From Betaproteobacteria bacterium (lineage in GTDB: Bacteria; Pseudomonadota; Gammaproteobacteria; Burkholderiales; Burkholderiaceae): a DNA stretch of 5,033 bases. The position numbers and the translations under genes were made by a program. Positions 4,809-5,033 of the stretch are shown here, piece by piece (the first letter of the stretch is position 1; the number at the start of each line of letters is the position of its first letter). The stretch is from positions 1 through 5,033 of the forward strand of contig JABMMT010000106.1 in assembly GCA_013205155.1 (NCBI GenBank), given 5' to 3'. The notes under the pieces were generated by a model that saw only the letters and a program-made list of their open reading frames with translations, made no database searches and was not told where the DNA came from.

Positions 4809-4813
4809 AAAAA

Positions 4814-5033
4814 ATGGATGTTTCGGTTGCTTTTGGGAAAACCCTTAGGCGCTTGCGAATCGCTAAAAAGCTTACTCAAGAGGAACTAGGACTAGAAGCG
4901 GGTTTAAGGCGAACCTTTATTAGTTCGTTGGAATTAGGTCAAAAGCAGCCCTCAATAAGTACGATTCAGAAACTAGCAGTTGTTTTAGAGATCAGCATGT
5001 CAAAACTACTTCAACAAGTAGAAAAAGACCTAA
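4814..5033 (+). CDS. XRE/HTH_3 family transcriptional regulator (3' end outside window)
   Basis: The open frame continues past the window end after 73 codons. Residues 8-62 form a standard HTH_3 (Cro/C1-type) domain: GKTLRRLRIAKKLTQEELG for helices 1-2, the recognition helix region LRRTFISSLELGQ, then QPSISTIQKLAVVLEIS and SKLLQQV. The ATG at 4814 is preferred because GGGGA lies five bases upstream; an in-frame ATG at 4802 would add four residues but lacks a ribosome-binding site. The gene is transcribed divergently from the exported-protein operon with 96 bp between the starts, and a palindrome lies between them, so it is the likely regulator of that operon and of itself. The size and motif order also fit controller proteins of restriction-modification systems, an alternative that depends on the gene beyond the window. 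Confidence 0.9.
   Translation, partial: MDVSVAFGKTLRRLRIAKKLTQEELGLEAGLRRTFISSLELGQKQPSISTIQKLAVVLEISMSKLLQQVEKDL

Noticed and set aside
1..5033. tRNA gene, attachment-site repeat, CRISPR array or insertion sequence
   Set aside because: No cloverleaf, long direct repeat, regularly spaced array, transposase or terminal inverted repeats were found by eye; the att sites probably lie outside the window.

Overview
The window looks like part of an integrative genetic element in a low-GC gammaproteobacterium. A Moraxellaceae host (Acinetobacter, Psychrobacter or Moraxella type) is my best guess. It rests on base composition, the small secreted YVNGY / basic-adaptor protein family and the P4-type integrase with an AlpA regulator; no taxonomic marker is present.

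Left part (1-2909, + strand) is the element core. It has the C-terminal end of a P4-type tyrosine integrase, a structured leader, an unrecognised 165-aa protein, an AlpA-family excision/regulatory protein, a hairpin terminator or attenuator, a 481-aa DUF3987 (YfjI-type) ATPase-like replication protein, and a directly abutting 118-aa gene. That last gene contains three copies of a roughly 20-bp bipartite repeat, two direct and one inverted, which could be an origin or iteron cluster hidden in coding sequence. Integrase - AlpA - DUF3987 is a recurring arrangement in P4-like satellites and small genomic islands.

Right part (2929-4717, - strand) is a four-gene cluster converging on the core. In transcription order it encodes a 106-aa exported protein with a PBCV-type basic adaptor tail, a 201-aa exported four-cysteine protein that overlaps it, a probable lipoprotein whose signal peptide seems split by a 1-nt frameshift, and a 97-aa HTH protein coupled to the lipoprotein by a TAATG overlap. 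I do not recognise a pathway; it reads as an envelope cargo module.

Far right (4718-5033): a compact divergent control region separates this cluster from an XRE/HTH_3 regulator on the + strand that runs off the window. A good sigma70-type promoter (TTGACT-N17-TATAGT) fires leftward, and a near-perfect 18-bp palindrome covers its -10. This suggests that the XRE protein controls the exported-protein operon and probably itself. No rRNA, tRNA, CRISPR array or insertion sequence was seen, and neither end of the element (attL/attR) could be identified.
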